Assembly: GCF_008370685.1 (NCBI RefSeq)
Contig: NZ_VTZU01000046.1
Span: 1 to 54,490 of the forward strand
Reading direction: 5' to 3'
DNA: 54,490 nucleotides
Source of the DNA: Aquimarina sp. RZ0
GTDB taxonomy: Bacteria > Bacteroidota > Bacteroidia > Flavobacteriales > Flavobacteriaceae
Part shown: positions 24,698 to 33,806 of the stretch, piece after piece
Numbering within the stretch: the stretch's first letter is position 1
Layout of the letters: each line of letters starts with the position of its first letter
The notes under the pieces: model-generated
Databases searched by the model: none
The model's input: only the letters and a program-made list of their open reading frames with translations
What the model was told of the DNA's origin: nothing
Position numbers and translations under genes: made by a program

Positions 24698-25696
24698 ACC
24701 TTTATAAGAATTAATGTCATATAGTTTTTTTAAAGTAAATTCATTTTGTTTACAGCTGGGAACAAGTTTGTTTATCGTAAGACGTTCTGCCAAATACTCT
24801 TGCTCAAATTGACCTGGCGTAGGAATGAAGAATGCTTTTTTCTTAAGCTTTGCCAGATCCATAACAGTTGTATATCCTGATCTGGATATAATTATTGTAC
24901 TGCTATTAATTGTGTTTTGCAATACTGAACCAGTTAGATAATTATGGATGGTAATATTATTTTTTACATAGGTTTTATGAATATCTTCAATGACACCTCG
25001 TACAAAAACTATTTTTTTATCACTTCGTTCAAATTCCTGAAGTAGTTTTTCTTCAAGCATTGTTCGTTGTGGTTCAGGACCAGATAATAATACCATAATA
25101 TCATATTGCTTGGGGAGGTTCTGATAATTAAATCTACTTAAAGGACCTAAATAAGTAACAGGAATACTGCTCTTTTTAGGATGCCCAAGTTCTCCACTAA
25201 GATTAGGATCATCTGCCATATCAGGCACCCAACAAACATCAAACTTTTTTATATACTTATTATGAAGTTTTGTGCTTATCGAAGTTGTTTTTCCACTAAG
25301 TACAGTTAATTGATGTGTTATAAATACTGAAGGCACATTTTTATGTCGTACTCCTAATCTATTGTCAGAGATGATGCCATAAAATTCATCAGATTCCAGA
25401 ATTCTTTTTGTAGCCTTTTTTTCTGCAGTGATGGCATGCGCAATTTTGGGACTGTTGAGTAATATCTTTAATTTAAAGTTACTTCCTTTTTTGGCATATT
25501 CAATATTATACGATGGTAACTCCTCAGTTTTCAGATCAGGAAACTCTTTTTTTAATAAAGAAAGGGCAACTCCATCTGATGCAATAACCGGTTCAAAACC
25601 TTCATCTTTTAAAGCATTGATTATAGGGATACAGCGGGTTGCGTGACCTAATCCCCAATTTAATGGCGCAATAAGTACTTTTTTACTCAAAATCAA
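24635..25696 (-). CDS. Glycosyltransferase of the MurG/UGT-like (GT-B) type
   Basis: The 353-residue protein opens with APLNWGLGHATRCIPII (residues 10-26), the Gly-rich loop typical of GT-B enzymes such as MurG and the archaeal MJ1255-like family. The C-terminal half has YDIMVLLSGPEPQR, ISRSGYTTVMDLAKLKKKAFFIPTPGQFEQEYLAERL, in which the donor-binding SRSG and the PGQFEQEYLA loop match nucleotide-sugar transferases. It is cytoplasmic; the acceptor is unknown. The gene is convergent with the PhoR-like kinase and overlaps it over 63 bp, so the last 21 codons of each gene are antisense to one another. Confidence 0.82.
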   Translation of the reverse strand: MILSKKVLIAPLNWGLGHATRCIPIINALKDEGFEPVIASDGVALSLLKKEFPDLKTEELPSYNIEYAKKGSNFKLKILLNSPKIAHAITAEKKATKRILESDEFYGIISDNRLGVRHKNVPSVFITHQLTVLSGKTTSISTKLHNKYIKKFDVCWVPDMADDPNLSGELGHPKKSSIPVTYLGPLSRFNYQNLPKQYDIMVLLSGPEPQRTMLEEKLLQEFERSDKKIVFVRGVIEDIHKTYVKNNITIHNYLTGSVLQNTINSSTIIISRSGYTTVMDLAKLKKKAFFIPTPGQFEQEYLAERLTINKLVPSCKQNEFTLKKLYDINSYKGLSSFSTDIDYRELFHFFHSK

Positions 25697-25894
25697 TTAA
25701 TTTTAATAGACTAACAATCTAAAGGTAGCTTGTCTTTATTTTAAAATTAATAGTATTCTAGTAAGTATATATTTCCTTAATTTTACCAAAAAATTATCTT
25801 TTGATCGATAAAATTTAACATGTAAGTTTAGCATCATAAATGTAGCTAATAAGGTTTCTTGTGAAAAAGATTTATAAACTAAGAAAGTAAATAG

Positions 25895-26569
25895 GTGGGA
25901 AGTAAGAATAAATTAAAACGTTTTAACGAGAATAAAACTTTTCATAATGTAGTAGAACCAACCCGAGATGAAGTATTGAGTAATGCTCTGGGGTATAAAG
26001 GAAAGTGGAAAGAAAAGTTTTTTAAAAACGAAAACCCTATCGTATTAGAGTTGGGCTGTGGAAAAGGAGAATATACAGTAGGCTTAGCAAAAAAATACAC
26101 GAATAAAAATTTTATAGGAATTGATATTAAAGGAGCTCGTTTTTGGCGTGGAGCTAAGACTGCGATAGAAGATGGGATGAATAATGTAGGTTTTATAAGA
26201 ACTCAAATAGAATTAGTTGATCATATATTCGATAAGAATGAGGTTGATGAGATTTGGATTACTTTTCCGGATCCGCAAATTAAGTACAAGCGCACAAAAC
26301 ACAGAATGACGAATCATGATTTTTTACAACGTTATAAAAAGATTCTTAAATCAGATGGGTTAATGCATCTCAAGACCGACAGTGAATTTATGCATGGATA
26401 CACCTTGGGATTACTGCATGGAGAAGGGCACGAAGTAGTATATGCTAATCATAATGTATACCATCAGGAAGGATCTCCGGAAGTAGTTACGACTATTCAA
26501 ACTTTTTATGAAAAACAATATTTAGAAAAAAATAAACCCATAACTTACATTCAGTTCAAAATTACCTAA
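25895..26569 (+). CDS. trmB: tRNA (guanine(46)-N7)-methyltransferase
   Basis: The 224-residue protein matches TrmB, which uses S-adenosylmethionine to methylate G46 in tRNA. The SAM loop VLELGCGKGEYTVGLA is near residue 50, FIGIDIKGARFWRG near 75, and ITFPDPQIKYKRTKHRMT (the Pro-Asp-Pro motif and basic tRNA-binding stretch) near 125. The gene begins with GTG (25895), the only start that keeps the conserved N-terminal GSKNKLKRF. It is first of three tightly packed plus-strand genes. Confidence 0.95.
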   Translation: MGSKNKLKRFNENKTFHNVVEPTRDEVLSNALGYKGKWKEKFFKNENPIVLELGCGKGEYTVGLAKKYTNKNFIGIDIKGARFWRGAKTAIEDGMNNVGFIRTQIELVDHIFDKNEVDEIWITFPDPQIKYKRTKHRMTNHDFLQRYKKILKSDGLMHLKTDSEFMHGYTLGLLHGEGHEVVYANHNVYHQEGSPEVVTTIQTFYEKQYLEKNKPITYIQFKIT

Positions 26570-26583
26570 TTGTCGTCATCGAT

Positions 26584-27222
26584 TTGGAAACTACTAAACT
26601 TTTTTTAGTTACTTTTTTTGCATCATTAATAGGAGTGATCCCTCCTGGATTGGTTAATATGACTGTAGCCAGAACTTGCCTTGAGAGGGGTAAAAAGAAT
26701 GGTGTTTTAGTTGCAGTGGGTGCATCGGTAGTTGTTTTAATTCAGGCACTTATTGCAATATTACTGGCTAAATATATTTTTTTTAATCCATTTGTCAGAA
26801 ATATTCTGCTTCGGTCAGGAGCGGTTATCTTTCTATTAATGGCTATTTATTTTTTTATAAAAGCAAAGCAAAGAAGAACCAAGATAAAAGTATATAGAAA
26901 TACAGATACTCGCAGCTTTTTTAAAGGAGCTATGATGTCTGTAATAAATGTCTTGCCAATTCCTTATTTCTGTACGATTGCAGCTGCTATGAGTGTGAGT
27001 GGTAAAATAGAATATGATGCGCCCAGAATTATAGCATTTACAATTGCTGCAGGTCTGGGAACTTTTGTTACTTTATATTTTTATGTATTGTCATTTTTGA
27101 AGATAGAAAAGAAAACGGCATCAATTACTAAGTATTCTAATTATTTTATGGGAATATTGATGTTGGTTTTGGTAATCATAACATTAGCAAGAATTATTTA
27201 TACATGGGATGAAGGACAATAG
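26584..27222 (+). CDS. LysE/RhtB-type small-molecule exporter
   Basis: The 212-residue membrane protein has six predicted helices and the LysE-family opening (ASLIGVIPPGLVNMTVARTCLERG in part, residues 13-36, with the PPG motif and the following conserved amphipathic loop GKKNGVLVAVGAS). Such carriers export amino acids or similar compounds. The start is an in-frame TTG (26584), since the first ATG downstream would remove the first helix. It begins 14 bp after trmB and overlaps the next gene by 14 bp, so the three probably share a transcript. Confidence 0.85.
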   Translation: METTKLFLVTFFASLIGVIPPGLVNMTVARTCLERGKKNGVLVAVGASVVVLIQALIAILLAKYIFFNPFVRNILLRSGAVIFLLMAIYFFIKAKQRRTKIKVYRNTDTRSFFKGAMMSVINVLPIPYFCTIAAAMSVSGKIEYDAPRIIAFTIAAGLGTFVTLYFYVLSFLKIEKKTASITKYSNYFMGILMLVLVIITLARIIYTWDEGQ

Positions 27223-27547
27223 TAGAGATCAAAATTTTTTTGACAGAGTTTACGAAGTGGCAAAATTGATTCCGTATGGGAGGGTAACCTCTTATGGTGC
27301 TATTGCCAAATATCTTGGGGCAGCCAGAAGTGCTCGTATGGTTGGTTGGGCAATGAATGCCTCAGGAAAGCAAGAAGATATTCCTGCGCATCGCGTAGTA
27401 AACAGAAAAGGAGTTTTGACAGGGAAACACCATTTTCAGGGAACTAATCTGATGCAACAATTATTAGAGAATGAAGGTATTGAGGTTATCGATAATCAAA
27501 TACAAGATCTGGATACATTATTCTGGGATCCTATGAAGGAGTTATAA
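27209..27547 (+). CDS. Alkyltransferase-like (ATL) DNA-binding protein, catalytic Cys replaced
   Basis: The 112-residue protein is the DNA-binding domain of O6-alkylguanine alkyltransferases: IPYGRVTSYGAIAKYLG, then ARMVGWAMNA (Arg finger and helix-turn-helix) and PAHRVVNRKGVL. The active-site PCHRV motif reads PAHRV, with Ala60 in place of the alkyl-accepting Cys. Known ATL proteins of this kind recognise O6-alkylguanine and hand it to nucleotide excision repair instead of removing the alkyl group. The size fits ATLs. It overlaps the exporter gene by 14 bp. Confidence 0.9.
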   Translation: MKDNSRDQNFFDRVYEVAKLIPYGRVTSYGAIAKYLGAARSARMVGWAMNASGKQEDIPAHRVVNRKGVLTGKHHFQGTNLMQQLLENEGIEVIDNQIQDLDTLFWDPMKEL

Positions 27548-27565
27548 AATTGTTTGGTATATAAT

Positions 27566-28396
27566 TTAAAAAGAAACTCCAATCCCGGCAGAAAATGTTG
27601 AAAAATCAATACTTCCTATTTTTAAATGTTCATATCCTCCGGTTATTTTAAACCGATTCATATGGTAGTTTAATAATAGGTTAAATTTATTCACAGACCT
27701 TGTATTAATAAAGGTCTGATTAAAATTAGATTCCAGACTTAATGGTTTTGCAAAGAAAAATTCAGCTCCCAAACCATAGGTAAATCCTAGTTCGTCTACT
27801 TCTCCAGCAATAAAAGCAGCACCTACTCCCCAATATGCCGAAAACTTTTCGGTACGTACACGATGATATTTGGCGAGAAGTGTAAATAAGGAAAGAGAAT
27901 TATCCCCAAAAAATGTAGTATCTTCCCATAATTGTAAATAGTCAGCTTCTATTCCCGCCCTCTTTAAAAACCGTAAGTCAGCATTAAGGTGGTTTCCGTA
28001 TAATTTACTGTTTTCTACAATAGTCCGACTTGTAAGCGTTGTCCTGAATATATTAGTGTCCTCTCCCCAGTTATAAGAATAGTTACCTTTTTTAGAATTG
28101 TAATATGGATATTTGGTAATAGAAGCATTGCTTGCCCGTCTTTCATATTCTGCAGGTGTTTCAGTCATGCCGTAATAAGTAGTATATAATAATACTTCTG
28201 CAAAAACTACAGCCAATTCAGTTAGGATGCCATACTCATCTCCAGAAGAATAATCAGAATTTCTTGATTGAGATGTATAACTATGTCCGTTACTATTTTT
28301 GCTTAAGCTCTTTTCAGCTTTTTGTAACTTACTTTGGCTAAAATTTTGATTAGATAGTATAAGAAAGAGGGATAGAATAAAAATGATTCTTTTCAT
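27566..28396 (-). CDS. Hypothetical secreted / outer-membrane beta-barrel-like protein
   Basis: The 276-residue protein has a signal peptide (MKRIIFILSLFLILSNQNFSQ), a Ser/Asn-rich polar segment (residues 22-55), and then strands with alternating hydrophobics ending in the aromatic-terminated FSAGIGVSF, as in small outer-membrane barrels. Repeated pieces such as YWGVGAAFIAGEVDELGFTYGLGAEFFFAKPLSLE fit barrel hairpins. No catalytic motif is visible. It is convergent with the ATL gene. Family unknown to me. Confidence 0.7.
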   Translation of the reverse strand: MKRIIFILSLFLILSNQNFSQSKLQKAEKSLSKNSNGHSYTSQSRNSDYSSGDEYGILTELAVVFAEVLLYTTYYGMTETPAEYERRASNASITKYPYYNSKKGNYSYNWGEDTNIFRTTLTSRTIVENSKLYGNHLNADLRFLKRAGIEADYLQLWEDTTFFGDNSLSLFTLLAKYHRVRTEKFSAYWGVGAAFIAGEVDELGFTYGLGAEFFFAKPLSLESNFNQTFINTRSVNKFNLLLNYHMNRFKITGGYEHLKIGSIDFSTFSAGIGVSF

Positions 28397-28590
28397 ATGG
28401 ATAATATAATTGATGATAAAAATCTTAAATTATCATAAATCATGCCGTTTTGATAAAGTCATGATATCTATAATAGTAATATTACTATAAATCATTTCAA
28501 TTTATAGGCTTTATAATCTTAACTTTTCAAAGTATCTTTGCAATTATATATAGGTCTTTACGACTTACTATCAGGAAAAGCAAAACAAAC

Positions 28591-29730
28591 ATGAAGTTAG
28601 AGAAAACGGATATATTAAAGGCACTTGAGACTATTACAGTTGCGGGAGAAGGAAAAAATATGATAGAAAGTGGAGCTGTGAAAAATGTAATTACTTTTGG
28701 AGATGAGGTAATTGTTGATTTAGAGTTGTCTACACCCGCATTACATATCAAAAAGAGAGCAGAAGTTGATGTAATGAAAGCTATTCAAGATAAAGTATAT
28801 GAAAAGGCAAAAGTAAAGGTGAATATTAAAGTAGAAACACCAGCTGCTCAACCGCAAAAAAATGTGATTAAAGGCAAAGTAATTCCTGGGATAAAAAATA
28901 TTATTGCTGTTGCCTCAGGTAAAGGAGGTGTTGGTAAATCTACGGTGACTTCTAATCTGGCGGTAACTCTGGCCAAAATGGGTTTTAAAGTAGGACTGTT
29001 GGATGCAGATATCTATGGTCCTTCTGTTCCGATTATGTTTGATGTAGAGAGAGAAAGACCACTCTCGGTAAAAGTAGGGGACAAGTCTAAAATGAAACCT
29101 ATAGAGAATTATGGAGTAAAAATATTATCCATTGGATTTTTCACACAACCGAATCAAGCGGTAGTATGGAGAGGACCCATGGCAGCAAAAGCATTAAACC
29201 AAATGATATTTGATGCCGCTTGGGGCGAATTAGATTTTATGCTAATTGATCTACCTCCGGGAACAGGAGATATCCACTTGTCTATTATGCAATCATTACC
29301 TATTACAGGCGCAGTGGTTGTTAGTACTCCACAAAATGTAGCATTGGCAGACGCTAGAAAAGGAGTTGCCATGTTCCAGCAGGATAGTATTAATGTACCT
29401 GTGTTAGGGATTATAGAAAATATGGCTTATTTTACTCCAGAAGAGCTTCCTAATAATAAATATTATATCTTTGGTAAAGAAGGTGCTAAATATCTGGCAG
29501 AAGATATTGATGTTCCGTTTCTGGGAGAAATACCATTGGTGCAAAGTATCCGGGAAGCAGGAGATGTGGGTCGTCCAGCTGCATTACAGACAGCTACTCC
29601 TATAGAAAAAGCATTTGAAGAATTAACAAGAAATGTAGTGCAGGAAGTAGTGAGTAGAAATGAAAATCTACCTCCTACTGAAGCAATAAAAATAACAACA
29701 ATGGCAGGTTGTTCTGCTATAAAAAAATAA
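28591..29730 (+). CDS. Mrp/NBP35-family iron-sulfur cluster carrier ATPase
   Basis: The 379-residue protein has an N-terminal MIP18 (DUF59) domain (~1-90) and a ParA/Mrp ATPase domain with deviant Walker A SGKGGVGKST (~residue 109), LLDADIYGPSVP, DLPPGTGDIHLS and VVSTPQNVALADARKG. It binds Fe-S clusters and passes them to apoproteins. The C-terminus keeps a Cys in MAGCSAIKK. It is followed after 3 bp by a NifU-type scaffold gene, and the two form an Fe-S cluster delivery operon. Confidence 0.94.
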   Translation: MKLEKTDILKALETITVAGEGKNMIESGAVKNVITFGDEVIVDLELSTPALHIKKRAEVDVMKAIQDKVYEKAKVKVNIKVETPAAQPQKNVIKGKVIPGIKNIIAVASGKGGVGKSTVTSNLAVTLAKMGFKVGLLDADIYGPSVPIMFDVERERPLSVKVGDKSKMKPIENYGVKILSIGFFTQPNQAVVWRGPMAAKALNQMIFDAAWGELDFMLIDLPPGTGDIHLSIMQSLPITGAVVVSTPQNVALADARKGVAMFQQDSINVPVLGIIENMAYFTPEELPNNKYYIFGKEGAKYLAEDIDVPFLGEIPLVQSIREAGDVGRPAALQTATPIEKAFEELTRNVVQEVVSRNENLPPTEAIKITTMAGCSAIKK

Positions 29731-29733
29731 AAA

Positions 29734-29973
29734 ATGACTTCTGAAGAATTAAGAGTTAATGTAGAAAAAGCCCTAGATGAAATACGCCCTTTTTTAGAAA
29801 GTGATGGAGGGAATATTTCATTAATAGGAATTGAGGATGATAAAAGAGTCAAAGTTCAGCTCGAAGGAGCTTGTGTTGGTTGTAGTGTAAATCAAATGAC
29901 GCTAAAATCTGGAGTAGAAATGACCATTAAAAAATATGCACCTCAGATAGAAGAAGTACTTAATATCGAATAA
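29734..29973 (+). CDS. NifU-like Fe-S scaffold protein
   Basis: This is a stand-alone NifU C-terminal domain of 79 residues (compare Nfu): EKALDEIRPFLESDGGNISL near the start and the cluster-binding Cys pair GACVGC (Cys47, Cys50), then SVNQMTLKSGVEMTIKKYAP. It holds a [4Fe-4S] cluster between two subunits. Adjacent to mrp, it probably supplies or shares clusters with that carrier. Confidence 0.93.
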   Translation: MTSEELRVNVEKALDEIRPFLESDGGNISLIGIEDDKRVKVQLEGACVGCSVNQMTLKSGVEMTIKKYAPQIEEVLNIE

Positions 29974-29993
29974 AATAGTTCTGATATTTTCAA

Positions 29994-30040
29994 AAAACCC
30001 ATATGCTCAGGAAGATTTTTTTTGAGCATATGGGTTTTTT
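29994..30040. terminator. Bidirectional terminator shared by convergent genes
   Basis: AAACCCATATGCTCA and TGAGCATATGGGTTT form a 15-bp stem around an A/T-rich loop with T-runs outside on both strands. The right half contains the final codons and the left half the stop (30007-30009) of the convergent acyltransferase gene, so the hairpin serves both transcripts. Confidence 0.85.
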
Positions 30041-31149
30041 AATCCAAAGAAAGGGTGTAAAACTGGAATTTTTAAAATAATCCAGTGATAGAGTATCCAA
30101 CTTCCTCCAAAAGTACCTAGAACCATCAAAACAAATTTAGGAAGAAATCCCCAATTTAGATTCATGATATAATATCCTATGGCTATAGTTATCGTTTGGT
30201 GCAGAATATAAAAAGGGTATACTGCCCTATTACAATAAATGAGTATTTTACTTTTTGTATTCAGATATTTTGAACTATACCCTAAAATAACCAGAATCCA
30301 GGACCATAGATTGGTTACCTTAATGAAGGCTTCAGAGAAATGAATAAGTACATTATCTTTTTGTAGTATCCATATAAAAAGTTGAATTGAAAAGGAAATA
30401 ATTCCTACATATAAAGCTTTGGTTTTTATTAAACTAAGACTAATCCAGAACTCCCTACCAGTAGCAATAAGTACAAAACCGAATAAAAAGAAAGTGAGAC
30501 AATTTATAAAATTGAACCAATCATCGATGAGTGCGTGAGTCACCGGGAAAAAAGGTTCAATCAAAGCCTCAATAAGATATAGTGGTAGTATAAAAAAATA
30601 TAATTTTTGAGGCTTTTGTATCTGTAAGCGTATCCAATGTATACATTTAGAAGATTTCTTTCTTAATCGTATTAATACTGGAGAAAGCACCATTGAAAAT
30701 ATGAATAAATAAGGTAGAAACCAGAGATGGTGCCACCCAAAATTTCCTTCTGGATAGATGCCTGCAAAAGCTTCACTTTTAAAATAAGTAAAATAAGATC
30801 CTATAAAATTATTGTAAGCTAATCGTTCAAAATATACCTGAGGAGGTACAATAAATAACATTCCAAATAGTAAAGGAAGTAATAATCTTTTAATACGTTC
30901 CAGATTGAATTGCCAAAGGTTTCGATAAGAAAACGCATAGTATGTACTCATACCAGATATGACAAAGAGAATAGGCAAACGCCATTGATTGAGAAAAAGC
31001 ATCGGCCATTGGAGCCAAGTATAGATAATATTGTTTTTGAGATGCCATCCCCAGGAAACAAAAAACATTCCTACGTGGTACAAGATGAGTAGCCCAAATA
31101 CAATGACACGTAACCAATCCAGGTCATAACGACGAATTTTTTTCTGCAT
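30007..31149 (-). CDS. Acyltransferase-3 family membrane protein
   Basis: The 380-residue integral membrane protein has about ten helices and the family opening RRYDLDWLRVIVFGLLILYHVG (in part; His in LYHVG, residue ~25, is the usual catalytic His). RLPILFVISGMSTYYAF follows, and WFLPYLFIFS lies in the middle. These enzymes O-acylate glycans, lipids or small molecules at the inner membrane. The start lies only 16 bp from a MITE-like element, which must have supplied or displaced its promoter. The 3' end lies inside a shared terminator hairpin. Confidence 0.88.
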   Translation of the reverse strand: MQKKIRRYDLDWLRVIVFGLLILYHVGMFFVSWGWHLKNNIIYTWLQWPMLFLNQWRLPILFVISGMSTYYAFSYRNLWQFNLERIKRLLLPLLFGMLFIVPPQVYFERLAYNNFIGSYFTYFKSEAFAGIYPEGNFGWHHLWFLPYLFIFSMVLSPVLIRLRKKSSKCIHWIRLQIQKPQKLYFFILPLYLIEALIEPFFPVTHALIDDWFNFINCLTFFLFGFVLIATGREFWISLSLIKTKALYVGIISFSIQLFIWILQKDNVLIHFSEAFIKVTNLWSWILVILGYSSKYLNTKSKILIYCNRAVYPFYILHQTITIAIGYYIMNLNWGFLPKFVLMVLGTFGGSWILYHWIILKIPVLHPFFGLKNPYAQKKSS

Positions 31150-31164
31150 GATTTTTTTAGAATT

Positions 31165-31331
31165 TATACGATTTATAACTAAAAATTTCGCATATTCATC
31201 GTTTCTTTTTCCTTTCTACTTCGTTTAAAAAATAAACCGTAGCTATAGCTATGCTTGATTTTTTTGCCTTGCATAAAGAAAAAATAATTCAATGAATTTA
31301 TACGAATTTTTTAATCACAAATCGTATTATA
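31165..31331. repeat. MITE-like element, copy 2
   Basis: Same element as 14535-14702 but inverted: left end TATACGATTTATAACTAAAA, right end TTTTAATCACAAATCGTATT, with the core AGCTATAGCT. Internally it is identical or nearly so to copy 3 at 34242-34405, which indicates recent spread. Confidence 0.8.
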
Positions 31332-31337
31332 TCAATT

Positions 31338-31477
31338 CTCAGATGATATTACCTACTGAATTTTTTTTTGTTCCTATGCTTCAAAATAAAATATATCGAT
31401 AGCGCTGCTATACGTAAATTTTCTTTCTAATCTGAATCAAAAATAATTCAATTCAGGTGACAGTAATATCATCTGAG
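31338..31477. repeat. Second small element with perfect 15-bp inverted ends
   Basis: CTCAGATGATATTAC at 31338-31352 is exactly complementary to GTAATATCATCTGAG at 31463-31477. Inside is ACCTACTGAATTTTT and the palindromic core TATCGATAGCGCTGCTATACG (in part). The end sequence is related to the CTCAAATGAAATTACCTA pieces at 8331 and 34209. Non-coding. Confidence 0.7.
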
Positions 31478-31547
31478 CACTGGCGTTATTTTTCATCAAA
31501 ATTGGAATATTTTAGCAAGAATTAGTGTATAAAAAGACTGTAGAAAT

Positions 31548-31569
31548 GTCTAGAATTATAATTCTAGAC
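31548..31569. terminator. Hairpin downstream of the AraC-type regulator
   Basis: GTCTAGAATT and AATTCTAGAC form a near-perfect palindrome about 20 bp past the stop. The T-tract on the minus strand is poor, so termination is only possible. Confidence 0.4.
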
Positions 31570-31589
31570 GCTTTAAAATACGAAGTGTC

Positions 31590-32762
31590 TTATTTATGGA
31601 GTTTTATAAATGCGCCAGGTGATACTGCTACGTGTTTTTTAAATGCGTTATAGAAAGTAGCTTTTGATTTAAAGCCTACAGAGTGGGCAATAGCCTCTAT
31701 AGTCAAGTGTTTATATTCCTTATCCAAAAGCCTTTTTTTCGAAATTTCAATTCTATATTGATTGATAAAATCATTAAAATTTTGATGTGTACTAGCATTA
31801 ATAGTCTGAGAAATATAATTAGGATGTGTATTCAGTGCTTTTGCCAAATCTTTTAGTGATGCCGATTCTTGTAGATAGTATTGTTTGGTTTCTACATAGG
31901 TTTCTATCTCTTCAATAAAAATAGGATTGTCTTTAATTTTTGAAGTCTCATATTTATCGGCTAGCCAGGAATTTTCAAAAAACCTGGATTCTGATAGAAG
32001 AACAAAACTGGTGATACAAACTAGTATGGTATGAAATATAAAAATGTAATGATCTCCACCATCATTGTCAAAATTTACAAATACAATAAATACAAGTATA
32101 AAAAAAGCGAGAAATCCAAGAGCCGTATTTTTAGAAAAATTAAACTTGTTGAGCCTTATATTTTCTGCATTGACAACCTTCTTTTTTGCCTGATGTTTTG
32201 CAATAAGACGAATAGACAGAATGATATAAAAAATAAAACTGCCTAAAATTAACCACCGCAATTCATCTTTAATCCAATGATAGCTATAATCAAAGTCATC
32301 AGGAAGTTGAATGCTGCTTATTTTGGGATGATATGCTCCCAAATAGGCATTGATTTTAACAGATTTAGGTTGAAAATAGAATTTTAATTGCGATATGAAG
32401 TAAGCTATTGGGATTACTATATGAATCCAATGCTTTTTAATAGTAATGGCTGTTTGTTCTAATAAGGATTGAACGAATAGATATATTGACGGGGCTAGTA
32501 GTAATACTAAAGGTTCGGTGCTATCATTTAGATGCGGGATGTATTTTATAAGACCGGTATAACATAAGAAAATATCCATAGCAATAATGGATTGGATCAG
32601 TAACGACCAGCCATACACTTTAAAAGCATTACTTTTTTTGGATGCTCTTATCAGAATAACAAGACTTAATAATACTCCCAGAAAAATGCCTAAAGATATA
32701 CCATAAGACACCAAATTATGGCGTATAGGAATCTGATCAATTACCTGTTGTATACTTTGCAT
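31590..32762 (-). CDS. Membrane-anchored AraC-family transcriptional regulator
   Basis: The 390-residue protein has seven or eight N-terminal transmembrane helices (residues ~15-265) and a C-terminal AraC/XylS domain (~285-390): SLKDLAKALNTHPNYISQTINAS is the first helix-turn-helix and LTIEAIAHSVGFKSKATFYNAFKKHVAVSPGAF the second. This layout is frequent in Flavobacteriia, where the membrane part presumably senses a signal. The target is unknown. The neighbouring metallophosphoesterase gene ends 13 bp upstream on the same strand, so they may be co-transcribed. Confidence 0.9.
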   Translation of the reverse strand: MQSIQQVIDQIPIRHNLVSYGISLGIFLGVLLSLVILIRASKKSNAFKVYGWSLLIQSIIAMDIFLCYTGLIKYIPHLNDSTEPLVLLLAPSIYLFVQSLLEQTAITIKKHWIHIVIPIAYFISQLKFYFQPKSVKINAYLGAYHPKISSIQLPDDFDYSYHWIKDELRWLILGSFIFYIILSIRLIAKHQAKKKVVNAENIRLNKFNFSKNTALGFLAFFILVFIVFVNFDNDGGDHYIFIFHTILVCITSFVLLSESRFFENSWLADKYETSKIKDNPIFIEEIETYVETKQYYLQESASLKDLAKALNTHPNYISQTINASTHQNFNDFINQYRIEISKKRLLDKEYKHLTIEAIAHSVGFKSKATFYNAFKKHVAVSPGAFIKLHK

Positions 32763-32775
32763 AGCGTTGATATCG

Positions 32776-33672
32776 TTATTCTGTACTAAACTCAGTTAAT
32801 TTTTGTGGACCTTCCAGAGGAACTCTGATAATTCTTAAGGTACCATCTCCAGTAGTGGCAATTTGCCATTTGATCAAAGTAATGCTTCCATTTTCAATTT
32901 CTATACCTGTAATGGATCTTGGGTGCACACAACTCCCGTCATTAAATAAAGCTAGTTCGCCAGGCTCCGGAAATCGTGGGCGATGGGTATGACCTATAAT
33001 AGTCAGTTGATTGTTATGAGTGGCAATCCATTTTTTGATTCTGCGTTCCACCTTAATGGTCTCTTTATAGTTCTTTGCCGGACTTGTTGGGTCTGCAATA
33101 CCAACCACTTGTAATGGTTTCCATAGAACTCTCACTAAAAACCGATTAATCCGCCATCCCACATAATTCATAAAATCTGCCTGATGTCCATGGAGCAGGA
33201 AAATATCCTGATGATTCTCTCTATGTCTGAGAATGATAGCTTCCTCATACCGTATATCAGGAAAAAGAGGAACATCTGTATCTGTTTTTGGATCAAAATA
33301 AGTGCTTAAATGTTTTTTTACATATGCAGGATCTCGATACACCATATCATGATTACCCCAGATCATCTCTAGTCTGTTTTCTATATAAAATTTCTGAAGT
33401 AATTGATATACATTTTTATGTGCTTTCAAGATAGTTTCAAAATGAAGATTTTCCCAAAGTTCATCTCCATCCCCAATTTCGCAATAGGTAAATCCCTGAT
33501 CGTAATAATATTTTATTGCGTGATAATATATGTTGCGATTATTAGCAAAATCATCAGCAAAACTATTATCCCCTCTGTGGCAATCACTAAATAATATAAA
33601 CTTAGAGGTATCGTCAAAGGGAATGACTTTAGCATTTTTGTAGGCACGATCCAGACGTGATTGTGAAGACAT
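32776..33672 (-). CDS. Calcineurin-like metallophosphoesterase
   Basis: The 298-residue protein has the five metal-binding blocks of the superfamily: SDCHRGD (Asp30, His32), GDGDELWEN (~62), WGNHDMVYRD (~106), LLHGHQADF (~160) and IIGHTHRPRFPE (~228). It is a cytosolic two-metal phosphoesterase. It resembles UDP-2,3-diacylglucosamine hydrolases only in the general fold; substrate cannot be assigned. It precedes the AraC-type regulator gene with a 13-bp gap. Confidence 0.85.
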   Translation of the reverse strand: MSSQSRLDRAYKNAKVIPFDDTSKFILFSDCHRGDNSFADDFANNRNIYYHAIKYYYDQGFTYCEIGDGDELWENLHFETILKAHKNVYQLLQKFYIENRLEMIWGNHDMVYRDPAYVKKHLSTYFDPKTDTDVPLFPDIRYEEAIILRHRENHQDIFLLHGHQADFMNYVGWRINRFLVRVLWKPLQVVGIADPTSPAKNYKETIKVERRIKKWIATHNNQLTIIGHTHRPRFPEPGELALFNDGSCVHPRSITGIEIENGSITLIKWQIATTGDGTLRIIRVPLEGPQKLTEFSTE

Positions 33673-33806
33673 AGTATACGCAAGCTTTTTTGTAAATATA
33701 CAATACTATCCGTTTGTATGTAGATGTGATATACTAAATTAAATAGTGAAGACAATCTTGTGAAAATATCTGAAAATTAAAAAAAGTAATTTTTATTGTA
33801 ATTTGA

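Larger units (their letters stand above)
31150..31589. other. Intergenic region made almost entirely of small repeats
   Basis: It contains MITE-like element copy 2 (31165-31331), directly followed by a second element with perfect 15-bp inverted ends (31338-31477) and a hairpin (31548-31569) near the AraC-type gene stop. No gene is visible. Confidence 0.6.
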
